A DNA stretch of 64,000 bases, from NCBI GenBank assembly GCA_020853885.1, contig JADYXZ010000014.1:248001-312000 (forward strand). Direction: 5' to 3'. Position numbers and translations under genes: made by a program. Shown here piece after piece: positions 51,148 through 60,590 of the stretch (position 1 is the first letter of the stretch; every line of letters begins with the position of its first letter). The notes beneath the pieces were generated by a model that was not told the origin of the DNA, searched no databases, and saw only the letters and a list, made by a program, of their open reading frames with translations. This DNA is from Bradyrhizobiaceae bacterium. GTDB lineage: Bacteria > Pseudomonadota > Alphaproteobacteria > Rhizobiales > Xanthobacteraceae.

Positions 51148-51972
51148 CTACTGCCGGTAGGGCGGCTTGTGCAGGCCCTGCGGCGACAGCGTGAAGATCT
51201 CGACGCCCGTCTCCGTCACCGCGACCGTGTGCTCGAACTGCGCCGACAGCGAGCGGTCGCGCGTGACCGCGGTCCAGCCGTCCGACAGCACCTTCACGTG
51301 CGGCCGGCCGAGGTTGATCATCGGCTCCACCGTGAAGAACATGCCGGGCTTCAGCACCGGCCCCTCGCCGCGATGGCCGATATGCACGACGTTCGGCTCG
51401 TCGTGAAACAGCCGCCCGAGCCCGTGCCCGCAGAAATCGCGCACCACGCTCATGTGGTTCGGCTCCACCATCGCCTGGATCGCGGCGCCGATGTCGCCGA
51501 TCGTGGCGCCCGGCCGGATCGTGGCGATGCCGGCCATCATCGCCTCGTGCGTCACCTCGATCAGCCGTTCGGCGCGCCGCGGCACTTCGCCGACCGGGTA
51601 CATGCGGCTCGAATCGCCGTGCCAGCCGTCGAGGATCAGCGTCACATCGATATTGACGATGTCGCCCTCGCGCAGCGGCTTGTCGTTGGGGATGCCGTGG
51701 CAGACCACGTGGTTGATCGACGTGCAGATCGACTTGTTGTAGCCGCGATACATGAGCGTCGCCGGCAGCGCCCCGTGATCCATCGCGAACTCGAAGATCA
51801 GCCGGTCGAGCGCCTCGGTCGTGACGCCGGGCCGCACCTCGGGCACGAGCAGGTCGAGCGCCTCGGCCACGAGCTGCCCCGCCTTTCGCATGCCGGCAAA
51901 GCCTTCCGGCCCGTGCAGCTTGATCTGCCCGGTTTTGCGCAAGGGGGCGGTGGTGGCTTCGACATAGGCCAT
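51148..51972 (-). CDS. map: Methionine aminopeptidase, type I
   Basis: The 274-residue enzyme has metal ligands in [17 protein letters not shown] (two Asp), the His in [13 protein letters not shown], the Glu in [11 protein letters not shown] and the Glu in TGVEIFT-type TETGVEIF. It removes the N-terminal Met from new proteins. The ATG at 51972 (MAYVEATT) is preceded by GGAG; longer frames run into the upstream gene region. It is essential in most bacteria. Confidence 0.96.
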   Translation of the reverse strand: MAYVEATTAPLRKTGQIKLHGPEGFAGMRKAGQLVAEALDLLVPEVRPGVTTEALDRLIFEFAMDHGALPATLMYRGYNKSICTSINHVVCHGIPNDKPLREGDIVNIDVTLILDGWHGDSSRMYPVGEVPRRAERLIEVTHEAMMAGIATIRPGATIGDIGAAIQAMVEPNHMSVVRDFCGHGLGRLFHDEPNVVHIGHRGEGPVLKPGMFFTVEPMINLGRPHVKVLSDGWTAVTRDRSLSAQFEHTVAVTETGVEIFTLSPQGLHKPPYRQ

Positions 51973-52032
51973 GGGGAGACTCCGGCGGACCACCGAATGT
52001 AGGCAATCGGGCCGTCCGCGCAAGGAAATGCG

Positions 52033-52746
52033 TCAGCCGAGCACCGGAACGGGCCGCTCCACCTCTATTCCTTCCGGCGAAGCGCGGCAGACGAGCGCAA
52101 TCGCCTCGACGCCCGCTTCCGTGGCGCGGTCGAACGCCGCGCCATAGGCGGGGTCGATGTCGCGGGCGAAGCCGACGCTCTCCGCCGAGCCGATCTGCAC
52201 GAGATAGAGCATGACCGCCCGCGACCCGCGCGCCACCTCGGCCGCCAGCTCCTCGAGATGCCGCGCGCCGCGGGCCGTCACGCTGTCGGGAAACTCGGCG
52301 CGGCGCGGCTGCCGCATCATGTGGACGTTCTTCACCTCGACGAAGCAGGGCGGCCTGCCGTCGTTTTCCAGCAGGAAATCGACGCGGCTCGCCTTGCCGT
52401 AGCGCACCTCGCGCCGGCGCCGGGAATAGCCGGCAAGCTCCGGCACCTTGCCGGCGGCAAGCGCCTCCTCCACGAGCCGATTCGGATGCGCCGTGTTCAC
52501 GCCGACAAGCTCCGCACCGCTGCCGAAATCCACTTCCACCAGCTCCCAGCTCAGCGGCAGCTTGCGGCTCGCGTTCGCAGACCTCGACAGCCACACGCGG
52601 CTGCCGGGCGCGACGAGCCCCAGCATCGAGCCCGGATTGGCGACGTGCACGGTCGTCGGCGTGCCGTCCGCGAGCGTGACGTCGGCAAGGAAGCGCTTGT
52701 AGCGCCGGATCAGCGTCGCGGGGATGAGCGGGGCAGAGAATCGCAT
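52033..52746 (-). CDS. sfsA: Sugar fermentation stimulation protein homologue
   Basis: The 237-residue protein has the SfsA pattern [12 protein letters not shown] near residue 35, the nuclease-like [18 protein letters not shown] and [10 protein letters not shown]. It combines an OB-like domain with a restriction-endonuclease-like fold; DNA binding and cyclic-nucleotide roles have been proposed but the biochemical activity is unclear. The ATG at 52746 (MRFSAPL) is taken because the ATG at 52773 lies in a palindromic repeat. Confidence 0.93.
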   Translation of the reverse strand: MRFSAPLIPATLIRRYKRFLADVTLADGTPTTVHVANPGSMLGLVAPGSRVWLSRSANASRKLPLSWELVEVDFGSGAELVGVNTAHPNRLVEEALAAGKVPELAGYSRRRREVRYGKASRVDFLLENDGRPPCFVEVKNVHMMRQPRRAEFPDSVTARGARHLEELAAEVARGSRAVMLYLVQIGSAESVGFARDIDPAYGAAFDRATEAGVEAIALVCRASPEGIEVERPVPVLG

Positions 52747-52765
52747 TCGAACGTCAATGATATGG

Positions 52766-52895
52766 GCCGTCATCCTTCGAGGCCCTCGCTTCGCGAGGTC
52801 ACCTCAGGATGACGGCAAGTTGTTGGTTACTCAATCTAACGCGCGTCATCCTGAGGTGCGAGGCTGCGAAGCAGCCGAGCCTCGAAGGATGACGC
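52766..52895. repeat. Palindromic repeats, family A variant, copies 6a and 6b
   Basis: Copy 6a (52766-52816) has GCCGTCATCC and GGATGACGGC arms with a CTCGCTTCGCGAG tip. Copy 6b (52841-52895) has GCGTCATCCTGAGGTG and CCTCGAAGGATGACGC. They lie between sfsA and the epimerase-like gene, both on the minus strand. Confidence 0.85.
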
Positions 52896-52905
52896 ACATA
52901 CGCCA

Positions 52906-53883
52906 TCAGGCAACGAACTTCCCGCCCAAATCCTCCTCGATGTGGATGCGGATGATCTCGTCGAAATCCTTGTCCGGCTTGAAGCCGAGTGCGAGCGCGC
53001 GCCCGGCTCCGATGCGCACGACATCGTTCGGGAAAATCCGCATGATCGTCTCGTCCGGCTCGTGCCGGATGCGCTTCGCCACGTTCCCGCCCGCAATCCT
53101 GCGCAGCGCCTCGATCTGCTCGCCGACCGTGACGGCGACACCCGGCATGAAGAGATTGCGCCGCAGGCCGACCTTCTCTCCGTCGATCGTCGCCGCGCGG
53201 ATGAGAAAGCCGACCGCGGCGCGTGGGCTCGCGTGCGTGTTCAGCTTCGAGGTCGGCACCGGCAGGATCGCCTCGTGGCCGGCGAGCGGCTCGCGGATGA
53301 TCGACGAATAGAACCCGCTCGCCGCCTTGTTGGGCTTGCCCGGCCGCACGGTGATGCCGGGAAAGCGCAGGCCGATGCCGTCGATGAAGCCGCGCCGCGT
53401 GTAGTCCGCGAGCCACTGCTCGCAGATCACCTTCGCCGTGCCGTAGGAGTTCACCGGCGTCAGATGGAAATCGTCGGGCACCGGGTCCGGCAGCGGCCCG
53501 CCGAGCACCGCGATCGAGCTCGTGAACACGAGCCGCGGCTTGTATTGCCGCGCCCGGATCGCTTCGAGCAGATACCGCATGCCGTCGATATTGACGCGAT
53601 AGCCCTTGTCGAAGTCCGCCTCCGCCTCGCCGGAGACGACTGCCGCCAGATGAAAGATCACGTCCGGCGCATCGGCGACGAGCGCCGCCGCCTCGCCCGG
53701 CGCCGCGATATCGCCGCCGCGCGTCGCGACAGCGAACTCCGCACCCGCCGGCGCCTCCGGCGCCACAATGTCGTGCAGCGTCATGCGCGCGATCGGCTTG
53801 CCGCCGAGCGCGCCGTCGCGCACGAGCCGCTCCACCAGCTTGCGCCCGATCATGCCGCCCGCACCGGTGATGAGAATGTGCAT
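52906..53883 (-). CDS. denD: D-erythronate dehydrogenase-like epimerase-fold protein
   Basis: A 325-residue extended SDR: NAD motif ITGAGGMIGRKLVERL, FTSSIAVLGGPLPDPVPDD, catalytic YGTAK, and the DenD-like RPGKPNKAASGFYSSIIREPL. DenD oxidises D-erythronate (four-carbon sugar acid) at C2. The other genes for that pathway (otnC, otnI, otnK) are not in the window, so the exact sugar acid is inferred. The ATG at 53883 starts MHILITG. Downstream genes on the same strand are sfsA-map-radC; a repeat pair separates them. Confidence 0.83.
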   Translation of the reverse strand: MHILITGAGGMIGRKLVERLVRDGALGGKPIARMTLHDIVAPEAPAGAEFAVATRGGDIAAPGEAAALVADAPDVIFHLAAVVSGEAEADFDKGYRVNIDGMRYLLEAIRARQYKPRLVFTSSIAVLGGPLPDPVPDDFHLTPVNSYGTAKVICEQWLADYTRRGFIDGIGLRFPGITVRPGKPNKAASGFYSSIIREPLAGHEAILPVPTSKLNTHASPRAAVGFLIRAATIDGEKVGLRRNLFMPGVAVTVGEQIEALRRIAGGNVAKRIRHEPDETIMRIFPNDVVRIGAGRALALGFKPDKDFDEIIRIHIEEDLGGKFVA

Positions 53884-53894
53884 CTTGAATTCTC

Positions 53895-53990
53895 CGCCCT
53901 CATCCTGAGGAGGCCGCGCAGCGGCCGTCTCGAAGGATGAGGGCGGCCTCGTCCTTCGAGACGGGCCTTCGGCCCTCCTCAGGACGAGGC
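53895..53990. repeat. Palindromic repeats, family A, copies 7a and 7b
   Basis: Copy 7a (53895-53945) has CCGCCCTCATCC and GGATGAGGGCGG arms. Copy 7b (53945-53990) has GCCTCGTCC and GGACGAGGC arms with a GGGCCTTCGGCCC tip. They sit between the GNAT gene and the epimerase-like gene. Confidence 0.85.
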
Positions 53991-54015
53991 CGCAGGCTGC
54001 CAACTAAGATGAACC

Positions 54016-54723
54016 CTAACTTATTGAGTTCCGAATCTCTTCCAATCGCCGCTTCTGCCGTCCCTCAGCGTCGAAATTCTCCGGCGCGAGCCATGCCTCG
54101 AACGCCGCCCGCGTGCGCGGCCATTCGCGGTCGAGCATCGAGAACCAGGCGGTATCGCGCGTGCGGCCCTTGACGATCATGTGCTGGCGGAAAATTCCCT
54201 CGAACGTGAAGCCGAGCCGCAGCGCCGCCCGCCGCGAAGCCGCGTTGAGCGCGTGGCACTTCCATTCATAGCGGCGATAGCCGAACTCCTCGAACACGTA
54301 GCGCGCCAAGAGATACTGCGCCTCGGTCGCGAGTGGCGTTTGTTGCAGCGCCGGTCCATAAACGATGTGCCCGACCTCGACCACGCGCGCCGCCGGTCGG
54401 ATCTCCATCAGCGTCGCAACCCCGAGCGCTCGCCCTGCGGGATCGACGATCGCGTAATAGCAGGGATCGGCAAGCGCCTCGCGCTGCGTCACCCATTCGC
54501 GAAACGGCTCCTCCGCCGCGAACGGCCCGTTCGAGGAATAGGTCCAGAGATCGGGCCGGCCCTGCAACGCTTCCCAGAGCGCCGCGCCATGCCGCTCGGC
54601 CTCGAGCCGTTCGACGCGGCCGAAACGACCTTCCAGCGTGACCGCTCCCGGCCGGGCCGCCGGGGTCGGATCGACCTTCGGCCCGACCGGCTGACCGGTC
54701 TCCGGCAGCGGCTCCGATTCCAT
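54016..54723 (-). CDS. GNAT N-acetyltransferase, RimJ/RimL-like
   Basis: A 235-residue protein with a GNAT domain at about residues 35-200: LEAERHGAALWEALQ, GVATLMEIRPAARVVEVGHIVY, TEAQYLLARYVFEEFGYRR, and NAASRRAALRLGFTFEGIFRQH. The acyl-CoA binding loop is divergent. It may acetylate a protein N terminus or a small amine; the substrate is not predictable. The stop to start gap with the upstream PEP-mutase-fold gene is 2 nt. Confidence 0.85.
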   Translation of the reverse strand: MESEPLPETGQPVGPKVDPTPAARPGAVTLEGRFGRVERLEAERHGAALWEALQGRPDLWTYSSNGPFAAEEPFREWVTQREALADPCYYAIVDPAGRALGVATLMEIRPAARVVEVGHIVYGPALQQTPLATEAQYLLARYVFEEFGYRRYEWKCHALNAASRRAALRLGFTFEGIFRQHMIVKGRTRDTAWFSMLDREWPRTRAAFEAWLAPENFDAEGRQKRRLEEIRNSIS

Positions 54724-54725
54724 GC

Positions 54726-55568
54726 TCACGCCTTGCCGCGCCTCGCCTGATCGTCGTGGAAGAACTTGTTGAGGTCGGCGTTCGGCGCGAGGTTGACGAA
54801 GCCGTCGAAGCGGCCGCCCGATGCCAGCGCCTGCGCCGCCTTCATGAAGCCGCCCCACGCCGCGCGCGCGAGCCCGCTGCCCGTGGAGATGCGCCGCACG
54901 CCCATCCCGGCGAGATCGGCGACCGTGAACTCGCTGGCATGACCGACCAGCACGTTCACCGGCTTCGGCGCCACCGCCTTCACCACCGCCACGATCTGCT
55001 CGCGCGTGCGGATGCCGGGGACATAGAGGCAATCCGCGCCCGCCTCCGCGTAGGCCGTGACCCGGTGGATCGCGTCGTCGAGATCGGGCTGACCGACCAG
55101 GAAATTCTCCGCCCGCGCGGTCAGCACCACGCCCGTGGCGCTGTGATCGACGGCGGAGCGCGCCGCCCGCACGCGCTCGACCGCGTGCGGCAGGTCGTAG
55201 AGCGGCTTCTCCTTCCTGCCCGTGGAATCTTCGATCGACAGCCCCGCCACGCCCGTCTCGATCGCGGCCCGCACGTTCGCACCGACGCCCTTCGCGTCGT
55301 GCGCGAAGCAATTGCCGAAGTCGGCCGACACCGGCACGTTCACCGCCTTCACGATCTCATGGATGTGGTGAAGCATTGCGTCGACCGGCATTTCATTGTC
55401 GGCAAAACCCATCGCGAATGCAGCACCGGCGCTGGTGGTGGCGAGCGCCTTGAAGCCGAGCCCCTGCAGGTAGCGCGCGGTGCCCACGTCCCACGGGTTC
55501 GGCAGCACGAGGCAACCGGTTTCGTGCAGGCGGCGGAACTCGCGGCGCTTGGCGGCAAGGCTCGGCAT
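54726..55568 (-). CDS. Isocitrate lyase/PEP mutase-family enzyme
   Basis: The 280-residue TIM-barrel protein has LPNPWDVGTARYLQGLGFKALATTSAG near the N terminus and the metal-binding IEDST (about residue 115). The catalytic KKCGH of isocitrate lyase is absent, so it belongs to the PEP-mutase/oxaloacetate decarboxylase/carboxyphosphonate branch. Its TGATG junction with the dehydratase gene upstream implies coupled translation and a shared pathway for sugar acids or small 2-oxo acids. Confidence 0.83.
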   Translation of the reverse strand: MPSLAAKRREFRRLHETGCLVLPNPWDVGTARYLQGLGFKALATTSAGAAFAMGFADNEMPVDAMLHHIHEIVKAVNVPVSADFGNCFAHDAKGVGANVRAAIETGVAGLSIEDSTGRKEKPLYDLPHAVERVRAARSAVDHSATGVVLTARAENFLVGQPDLDDAIHRVTAYAEAGADCLYVPGIRTREQIVAVVKAVAPKPVNVLVGHASEFTVADLAGMGVRRISTGSGLARAAWGGFMKAAQALASGGRFDGFVNLAPNADLNKFFHDDQARRGKA

Positions 55569-57376
55569 CAGTGGCTGTCCCGCGGCGTGCCCATGGTCTG
55601 CGCCACGCGCTGGAACTTCACTGCCGGTTTCAGCACCATGCCGTCCGCCAGCTGCTCGACCATGCCACGCTGGATTTCCTGCCACGGCGTCTGGCTCGGC
55701 GGATAGGCATAGCCGCCGCGCTGCTGCAGCTCGGCGCGCCGCTCGGCGAACTCGCCGTCGGAAATGAGGATGTTCGCCTCGCCCTTCCTCAGGTCGATCC
55801 GTACCCGGTCGCCGGTCCTCAGGAGCGCGAGCCCTCCGCCCGCCGCCGCCTCCGGCGACGCGTTCAGGATCGACGGCGAGCCCGAAGTGCCGGATTGCCG
55901 GCCGTCGCCGATGCAGGGCAGCGACGTGATGCCCTTTTTGATCAGCGCCGCCGGCGGCTGCATGTTGACGACCTCCGCCGCGCCCGGATGCCCGATCGGC
56001 CCGGCGCCGCGGATGAACAGCATCGTGTTCTCGTCGATGCCGAGCGACGGATCGTCGATCCGCTTCACGTAGTCCTCGCGCCCGTCGAACACGACGGCCT
56101 TGCCCTCGAAGGCATCGGGATCTTTCGGGTTCGAGAGATAGCGCTCGCGGAATGCCTGCGAGATCACGCTCGTCTTCATGATGGCGCTGTCGAACAGGTT
56201 CCCGTGCAGCACGACGAAGCCCGCATCCCGCAGCAGCGGCTCGCCGTAAGGCTTGATCACCTCGCGATCCCACGAAAGCTGGCCGCGGCAGTTCTCGCCG
56301 ATGGTCTTGCGGTTCACCGTTTTCGCGTTCTCGTGGATTTTCCCCGCGCCGATCAGCTCGGCGACCACGGCGGGAATGCCGCCCGCGCGATAGAACTCCT
56401 CGCCGAGGTATTTCCCCGCCGGCATCATGTTCACGAGCAGCGGAATCCTGTGCCCGATCCGCTCCCAGTCCTGCACTGTGAGCGGCACGCCGATGTGCCG
56501 CGCGATCGCGTTGATGTGCACCGGCGCGTTGGTCGAGCCGCCGATCGCCGAGTTGACGACGATTGCATTCTCGAACGCCTCGCGCGTGAGGATGTCCGAA
56601 GGTTTCAGGTCATCATGCACCATCTCGACGATGCGCTTGCCGGTCTCGTAGGAAATCTGCGGCCGCTCGCGATAGGGCGCCGGGATCGCGGCGCACCCGG
56701 GCAGCGACATGCCGAGCGCTTCCGCCAGTCCGTTCATGGTCGAGGCCGTGCCCATGGTGTTGCAATGGCCGATCGACGGCGCCGCCGTGGCGATGAGGTC
56801 GATGTACTGTTCTTCGTTCAGCTCGCCCGCCGCATAAAGCTCGCGCGCCTTCCACTTGATCGCGCCCGAGCCCGTGCGCTCGCCCTGGTGCCAGCCGTTC
56901 AGCATCGGCCCGCCGGAAAGGACGATGGCCGGGATGTTCACCGTCGCCGCCGCCATGATGCAGGCGGGCGTGGTCTTGTCGCAGCCGGTCATCAGCACGA
57001 CGCCGTCGATCGGATAGCCGTGCAGCACCTCGACGAGCCCAAGATAGGCGAGGTTGCGGTCGAGCGCCGCCGTCGGCCGCCGGCCGGTTTCCTGAATCGG
57101 ATGCACCGGGAACTCGAAGGCGATCCCGCCCGCCTCGCGGATGCCTTCGCGCACGCGGTTGGCGAGATCGAGATGGTGCCGGTTGCACGGCGAAAGGTCG
57201 GAGCCCGTCTGCGCGATGCCGATGATCGGCTTGGCCGACTGCAGTTCCTCGCGCGACATCCCGTAGTTTAGGTAGCGCTCGAGATAGACGCCCGCCATGT
57301 GCGGATCGTCGGGATTGTCGAACCAGAACCGCGAACGCAGCTTGGTGGCCCTGCGGCCGCCCTTCCTGCCAGCCAT
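55568..57376 (-). CDS. IlvD/Edd-family sugar-acid (aldonate) dehydratase
   Basis: A 602-residue dehydratase. The three presumed [2Fe-2S] cysteines are C64 (DLSPCNRHH), C132 ([11 protein letters not shown]) and C205 ([10 protein letters not shown]), at the usual spacing. The N terminus [32 protein letters not shown], cited by its key parts RSRFWF and ERYLNYG, is characteristic of L-arabinonate/D-xylonate dehydratases rather than valine-pathway IlvD. It removes water from an aldonic acid to give a 2-keto-3-deoxy acid. The ATG at 57376 has GGGAGGATGGA upstream. It starts an operon with the PEP-mutase-fold enzyme and the GNAT. Confidence 0.88.
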   Translation of the reverse strand: MAGRKGGRRATKLRSRFWFDNPDDPHMAGVYLERYLNYGMSREELQSAKPIIGIAQTGSDLSPCNRHHLDLANRVREGIREAGGIAFEFPVHPIQETGRRPTAALDRNLAYLGLVEVLHGYPIDGVVLMTGCDKTTPACIMAAATVNIPAIVLSGGPMLNGWHQGERTGSGAIKWKARELYAAGELNEEQYIDLIATAAPSIGHCNTMGTASTMNGLAEALGMSLPGCAAIPAPYRERPQISYETGKRIVEMVHDDLKPSDILTREAFENAIVVNSAIGGSTNAPVHINAIARHIGVPLTVQDWERIGHRIPLLVNMMPAGKYLGEEFYRAGGIPAVVAELIGAGKIHENAKTVNRKTIGENCRGQLSWDREVIKPYGEPLLRDAGFVVLHGNLFDSAIMKTSVISQAFRERYLSNPKDPDAFEGKAVVFDGREDYVKRIDDPSLGIDENTMLFIRGAGPIGHPGAAEVVNMQPPAALIKKGITSLPCIGDGRQSGTSGSPSILNASPEAAAGGGLALLRTGDRVRIDLRKGEANILISDGEFAERRAELQQRGGYAYPPSQTPWQEIQRGMVEQLADGMVLKPAVKFQRVAQTMGTPRDSH

Positions 57377-57514
57377 TCCATCCTCCCGCCCTGCCGCTTC
57401 GCCCGCGACAGGCAATGCCCCTTTGCGAACCATGCGCCGAATGCGGCCGCAAAATCAATCGTTTCGACCGGAGCGACGCCGGGAGAAAGGCTTTGTTAGC
57501 GGCTCCGCAGGATC

Positions 57515-59320
57515 ATGCGCGCCGGGGAAATCGCGAACATCGGCATGGGCGGCTTCTCGATCCGATCGATCGGCCTTGGCGTTGCCGGACTGTTCGCGGC
57601 GGCGCTCGCCGCCATTCCGCCCGTTGCGGCGCAACCGCAGCAGGCCACCGTCCGCGTGCAGTTGCTCTGGCACCATCAGGCGCAGTTCGCCGGGCTGTAC
57701 GTGGCCGACGCCAAGGGCTTCTACGCCCGCGAAGGAATTGCCGTGCAGTTCCTCGAAGGCGGCCCCGGCATCAATCCGCTGGAATTCCTCGTCTCCGGCA
57801 AAGCCGATGTCGCGGTGAGTTGGCTGCCGACGGCGACCGCCGCGCGCGAACGCGGCTGGCCGGTCGTCAATGTCGCGCAGATCTTCCAGCATTCCGGCAT
57901 GGCCGTCGTCTGCCGGCGCGCTGCCGGCGTGCGCAGCCCCGACGACATCCCCGGCAAGCGCATCGGCGTGTGGAACGTCGGCGACGAGCTGAACCTGCGC
58001 TACTGGCTGCGCACGATCGGCGCACCGCCCGACCGCGACCGCGTGGAAATCATCGAGCAGCGCCCGGATGGCCGCGACCTGATCGACGGCAGCACCGATT
58101 GCGCGACCGCGATGATGTACAATGAATATTGGTCTATCCTCGATGCCGGCTTTTCTCCGGTCGACCTGATGCTGGTCCGGCTCTCCGACGAGGGGCTGGG
58201 CTTTCTCGAAGACGGCCTCTATGCTCCGGCAGCAGCCCTCGACGATCCGGCAAAGCGCGATGCGCTCACCCGTTTTCTGCGCGCCACGGCGGCAGGCTGG
58301 ACCTACGCGGCGAAGAACGTCGACGAGACGCACGCCATCGCCATGGCAGCCGCGCCGCACCTCAACGCCGCGCATCAGCGCCGAATGCTGGAGACTGTGC
58401 TCCGCCTCGTCGGCGACGGCGGCCGGTTCGGCCTGCTCGATCTCGATCGCTTCCGGCACTCCATCGACATCATCGCCGGAACGGAGGGCGGACCGAATGC
58501 AGCGCGCAACGCCGACTCGCGCGCATGGACGCATCGCGTCTGGTACGAGGCCGGGCTCGGCGTCAGCGGATGGCATACAATTGCTCAATCGACGCGCCAC
58601 CGCCTGCTGAGCTCCGTCAGCGAAAGATGGTTTTACGCGTTGGCCCTGATCGGCACCGCGACCTTCGCGCTGGCAGGGTTCATGCGTGCGCGCCAGCGCC
58701 GCTACGATCTGTGGGGCGCATTCATTCTGACGATGTTGCCCGCCGCCGGCGGCGGCATCCTGCGCGATCTCCTGGTTGGCGGCGACCGCCATCCGCCGTT
58801 CATCTTCAAGGACCCGGCCTACATCTTCGTGATCCTCTCCGTGCTTGCGTTCGGCGTGATCGTCACCTCGTTCGTGTCGCGCAGCTTCGTCGACTCGAAG
58901 GAATTCGACCGGACGCTGACGATCTTCGACACCATCGGCCTCGCCACCTTCACGGTCGTCGGCGCGCAGGTCGCCCTGATCGCGGAGTTGCACTGGATCT
59001 GGGTGCCGTTCTGCGCCGCGCTGACATGTGCCGGCGGCGGCATGCTGCTCGACATCGTCACCGGCCGCGAGCCGCGCACCTTCCTCGGCGAGCCCTATGA
59101 GGAGATTGCCATCGGCGGCGGCCTGATCCTCTATGCCGGCCTGCAGATCGCGGATAACTACGAGCACACCGACGGGATCGTGTTCCTGAGCATGACGGCC
59201 GCGATGGTCTTCGTCGTCGTTACCCGCACGCTCGTGGTGATGCACGGCTGGCGCACGTTCCGCCTCGGTCATCGCCGCGAGCGCCCGGCGCGGCCGGCGA
59301 AGCGCCGGCGTAGCACCTGA
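57515..59320 (+). CDS. Fusion of NMT1 substrate-binding domain and UPF0126 (TRIC-like) membrane channel
   Basis: A 601-residue protein. Residues 17-40 form a signal peptide or first helix. Residues 45-350 are an NMT1/THI5-type binding domain: QLLWHHQAQFAGLYVADAKGFYAREGI, cited by LLWHHQAQFAGLYVA, plus FLEGGPGINPLEFLVSGKAD and NEYWSILDAGF. From about residue 371 the sequence is a UPF0126/TRIC-like module of six helices in two repeats: FALAGFMRARQRRYDLWGAF with GGGILRD (about residue 411), and FTVVGAQVAL with GGGMLLD (about 507), where the usual Arg is Leu. No linker gap, frameshift or second start is seen. UPF0126 members include glycine transporters. A ligand-gated or binding-protein-fed channel is inferred. 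Confidence 0.85.
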   Translation: MRAGEIANIGMGGFSIRSIGLGVAGLFAAALAAIPPVAAQPQQATVRVQLLWHHQAQFAGLYVADAKGFYAREGIAVQFLEGGPGINPLEFLVSGKADVAVSWLPTATAARERGWPVVNVAQIFQHSGMAVVCRRAAGVRSPDDIPGKRIGVWNVGDELNLRYWLRTIGAPPDRDRVEIIEQRPDGRDLIDGSTDCATAMMYNEYWSILDAGFSPVDLMLVRLSDEGLGFLEDGLYAPAAALDDPAKRDALTRFLRATAAGWTYAAKNVDETHAIAMAAAPHLNAAHQRRMLETVLRLVGDGGRFGLLDLDRFRHSIDIIAGTEGGPNAARNADSRAWTHRVWYEAGLGVSGWHTIAQSTRHRLLSSVSERWFYALALIGTATFALAGFMRARQRRYDLWGAFILTMLPAAGGGILRDLLVGGDRHPPFIFKDPAYIFVILSVLAFGVIVTSFVSRSFVDSKEFDRTLTIFDTIGLATFTVVGAQVALIAELHWIWVPFCAALTCAGGGMLLDIVTGREPRTFLGEPYEEIAIGGGLILYAGLQIADNYEHTDGIVFLSMTAAMVFVVVTRTLVVMHGWRTFRLGHRRERPARPAKRRRST

Positions 59321-59405
59321 CCCGGATTTGATTTCGCAGGCGGAATAGGCTCAATTTCCCGCCAATCGGCGCCCGCGCCAGGCGCTGGAACGAACGGGGG
59401 AAGCC

Positions 59406-60587
59406 ATGCTGCGCACCGTTGCCGCCTTCGATCGCATGGGCGAGGAAAACGCCTTCGCCGTGCTCGCGCGTGCGACCGAGCTCGCGCAGCAGGGCCGCGA
59501 CATCATCAATCTCGGCATCGGCCAGCCCGACTTCCAGACGCCGACGCACATCGTCGAAGCGGCGATCAAGGCGCTGAAGGACGGCCATCACGGCTACACG
59601 CCCGCGACCGGCATCAAGCCCTTGCGCGAGGCGGTCGCCGCCGACATCCACAAGCGCTTCAAGGTCGAGATCTCGCCCGATCTCGTCTTCATCGCGCCGG
59701 GCGGCAAGCCGACCATGTACGCCGCGATCCTGATGTTCGGCGAGCCCGGTGCCGACATCCTCTATCCCGATCCCGGCTTTCCGATCTATCGCTCGATGAT
59801 CGAGTTCACCGGCGCAAGGCCGATCCCGGTGCCGATCCGCGAGGAGAACAATTTCGCCTTCTCGGCGGACGAGACGCTGAAGCTGATCACGCCGAAGACG
59901 CGGCTGCTCATCCTCAATTCGCCGGCCAATCCGACCGGCGGCGTCACGCCGAAAGCCGAGATCGCCAAGCTCGTCGCCGGCCTTGAGAAGTTTCCCGACG
60001 TCGCGGTCCTGTCCGACGAGATCTATGACCAGATGACCTATGACGGCGAGGAGCACGTGACGCTCCTCAGCTATCCATCGATCCGCGACCGGCTGATCCT
60101 CTTGAACGGCTGGTCGAAAACCTACGCCATGACCGGCTGGCGCCTCGGCTGGTCCGTGTGGCCGGCGAAGCTCTACGACTTCGCGCGCAAGCTCGCGGTG
60201 AACTCCTATTCGTGCGTCAACGCGCCGACGCAATATGCCGGCCTCGCCGCGCTCACCGGCCCGCAGGACGCCGTGAAGAAGATGGTCGCCGAGTTCGACA
60301 AGCGCCGCAAAGTCGTGGTGGAAGGCCTGAACAAGCTGCCCGGCGTCTCCTGCAGGACGCCGAAGGGCGCCTTCTATGCATTTCCCAACGTCAAGAACAC
60401 GGGCTGGAAGGCGAAGCCGCTTGCCTCGACATTGCTCGACGAAACCGGCGTCGCGCTGATCGGCGGGCCGGACTTCGGCATTCTCGGCGAGGGCTATATC
60501 CGCGTCTCCTACGCGAACTCCACCGAGAACATCCAGAAGGCGCTCGCGCGCATGGGCGAGTTCCTGGAGAAGCGCAAGGCGGCCTAG
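59406..60587 (+). CDS. Class I/II aminotransferase (aspartate aminotransferase-like)
   Basis: A 393-residue fold-type I PLP enzyme: NLGIGQPDFQTPTHI, YTPATGIKPLREA, NSPANPTGG, VLSDEIYDQM, PLP lysine in GWSKTYAMTGWRLGW (about residue 238), and YIRVSYANS. It transaminates an amino acid with a 2-oxo acid; the exact pair is unclear. The ATG at 59406 has GGGGGAAG upstream. The convergent btaB stop lies 3 nt past its own stop. Confidence 0.92.
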   Translation: MLRTVAAFDRMGEENAFAVLARATELAQQGRDIINLGIGQPDFQTPTHIVEAAIKALKDGHHGYTPATGIKPLREAVAADIHKRFKVEISPDLVFIAPGGKPTMYAAILMFGEPGADILYPDPGFPIYRSMIEFTGARPIPVPIREENNFAFSADETLKLITPKTRLLILNSPANPTGGVTPKAEIAKLVAGLEKFPDVAVLSDEIYDQMTYDGEEHVTLLSYPSIRDRLILLNGWSKTYAMTGWRLGWSVWPAKLYDFARKLAVNSYSCVNAPTQYAGLAALTGPQDAVKKMVAEFDKRRKVVVEGLNKLPGVSCRTPKGAFYAFPNVKNTGWKAKPLASTLLDETGVALIGGPDFGILGEGYIRVSYANSTENIQKALARMGEFLEKRKAA

Positions 60588-60590
60588 CCG

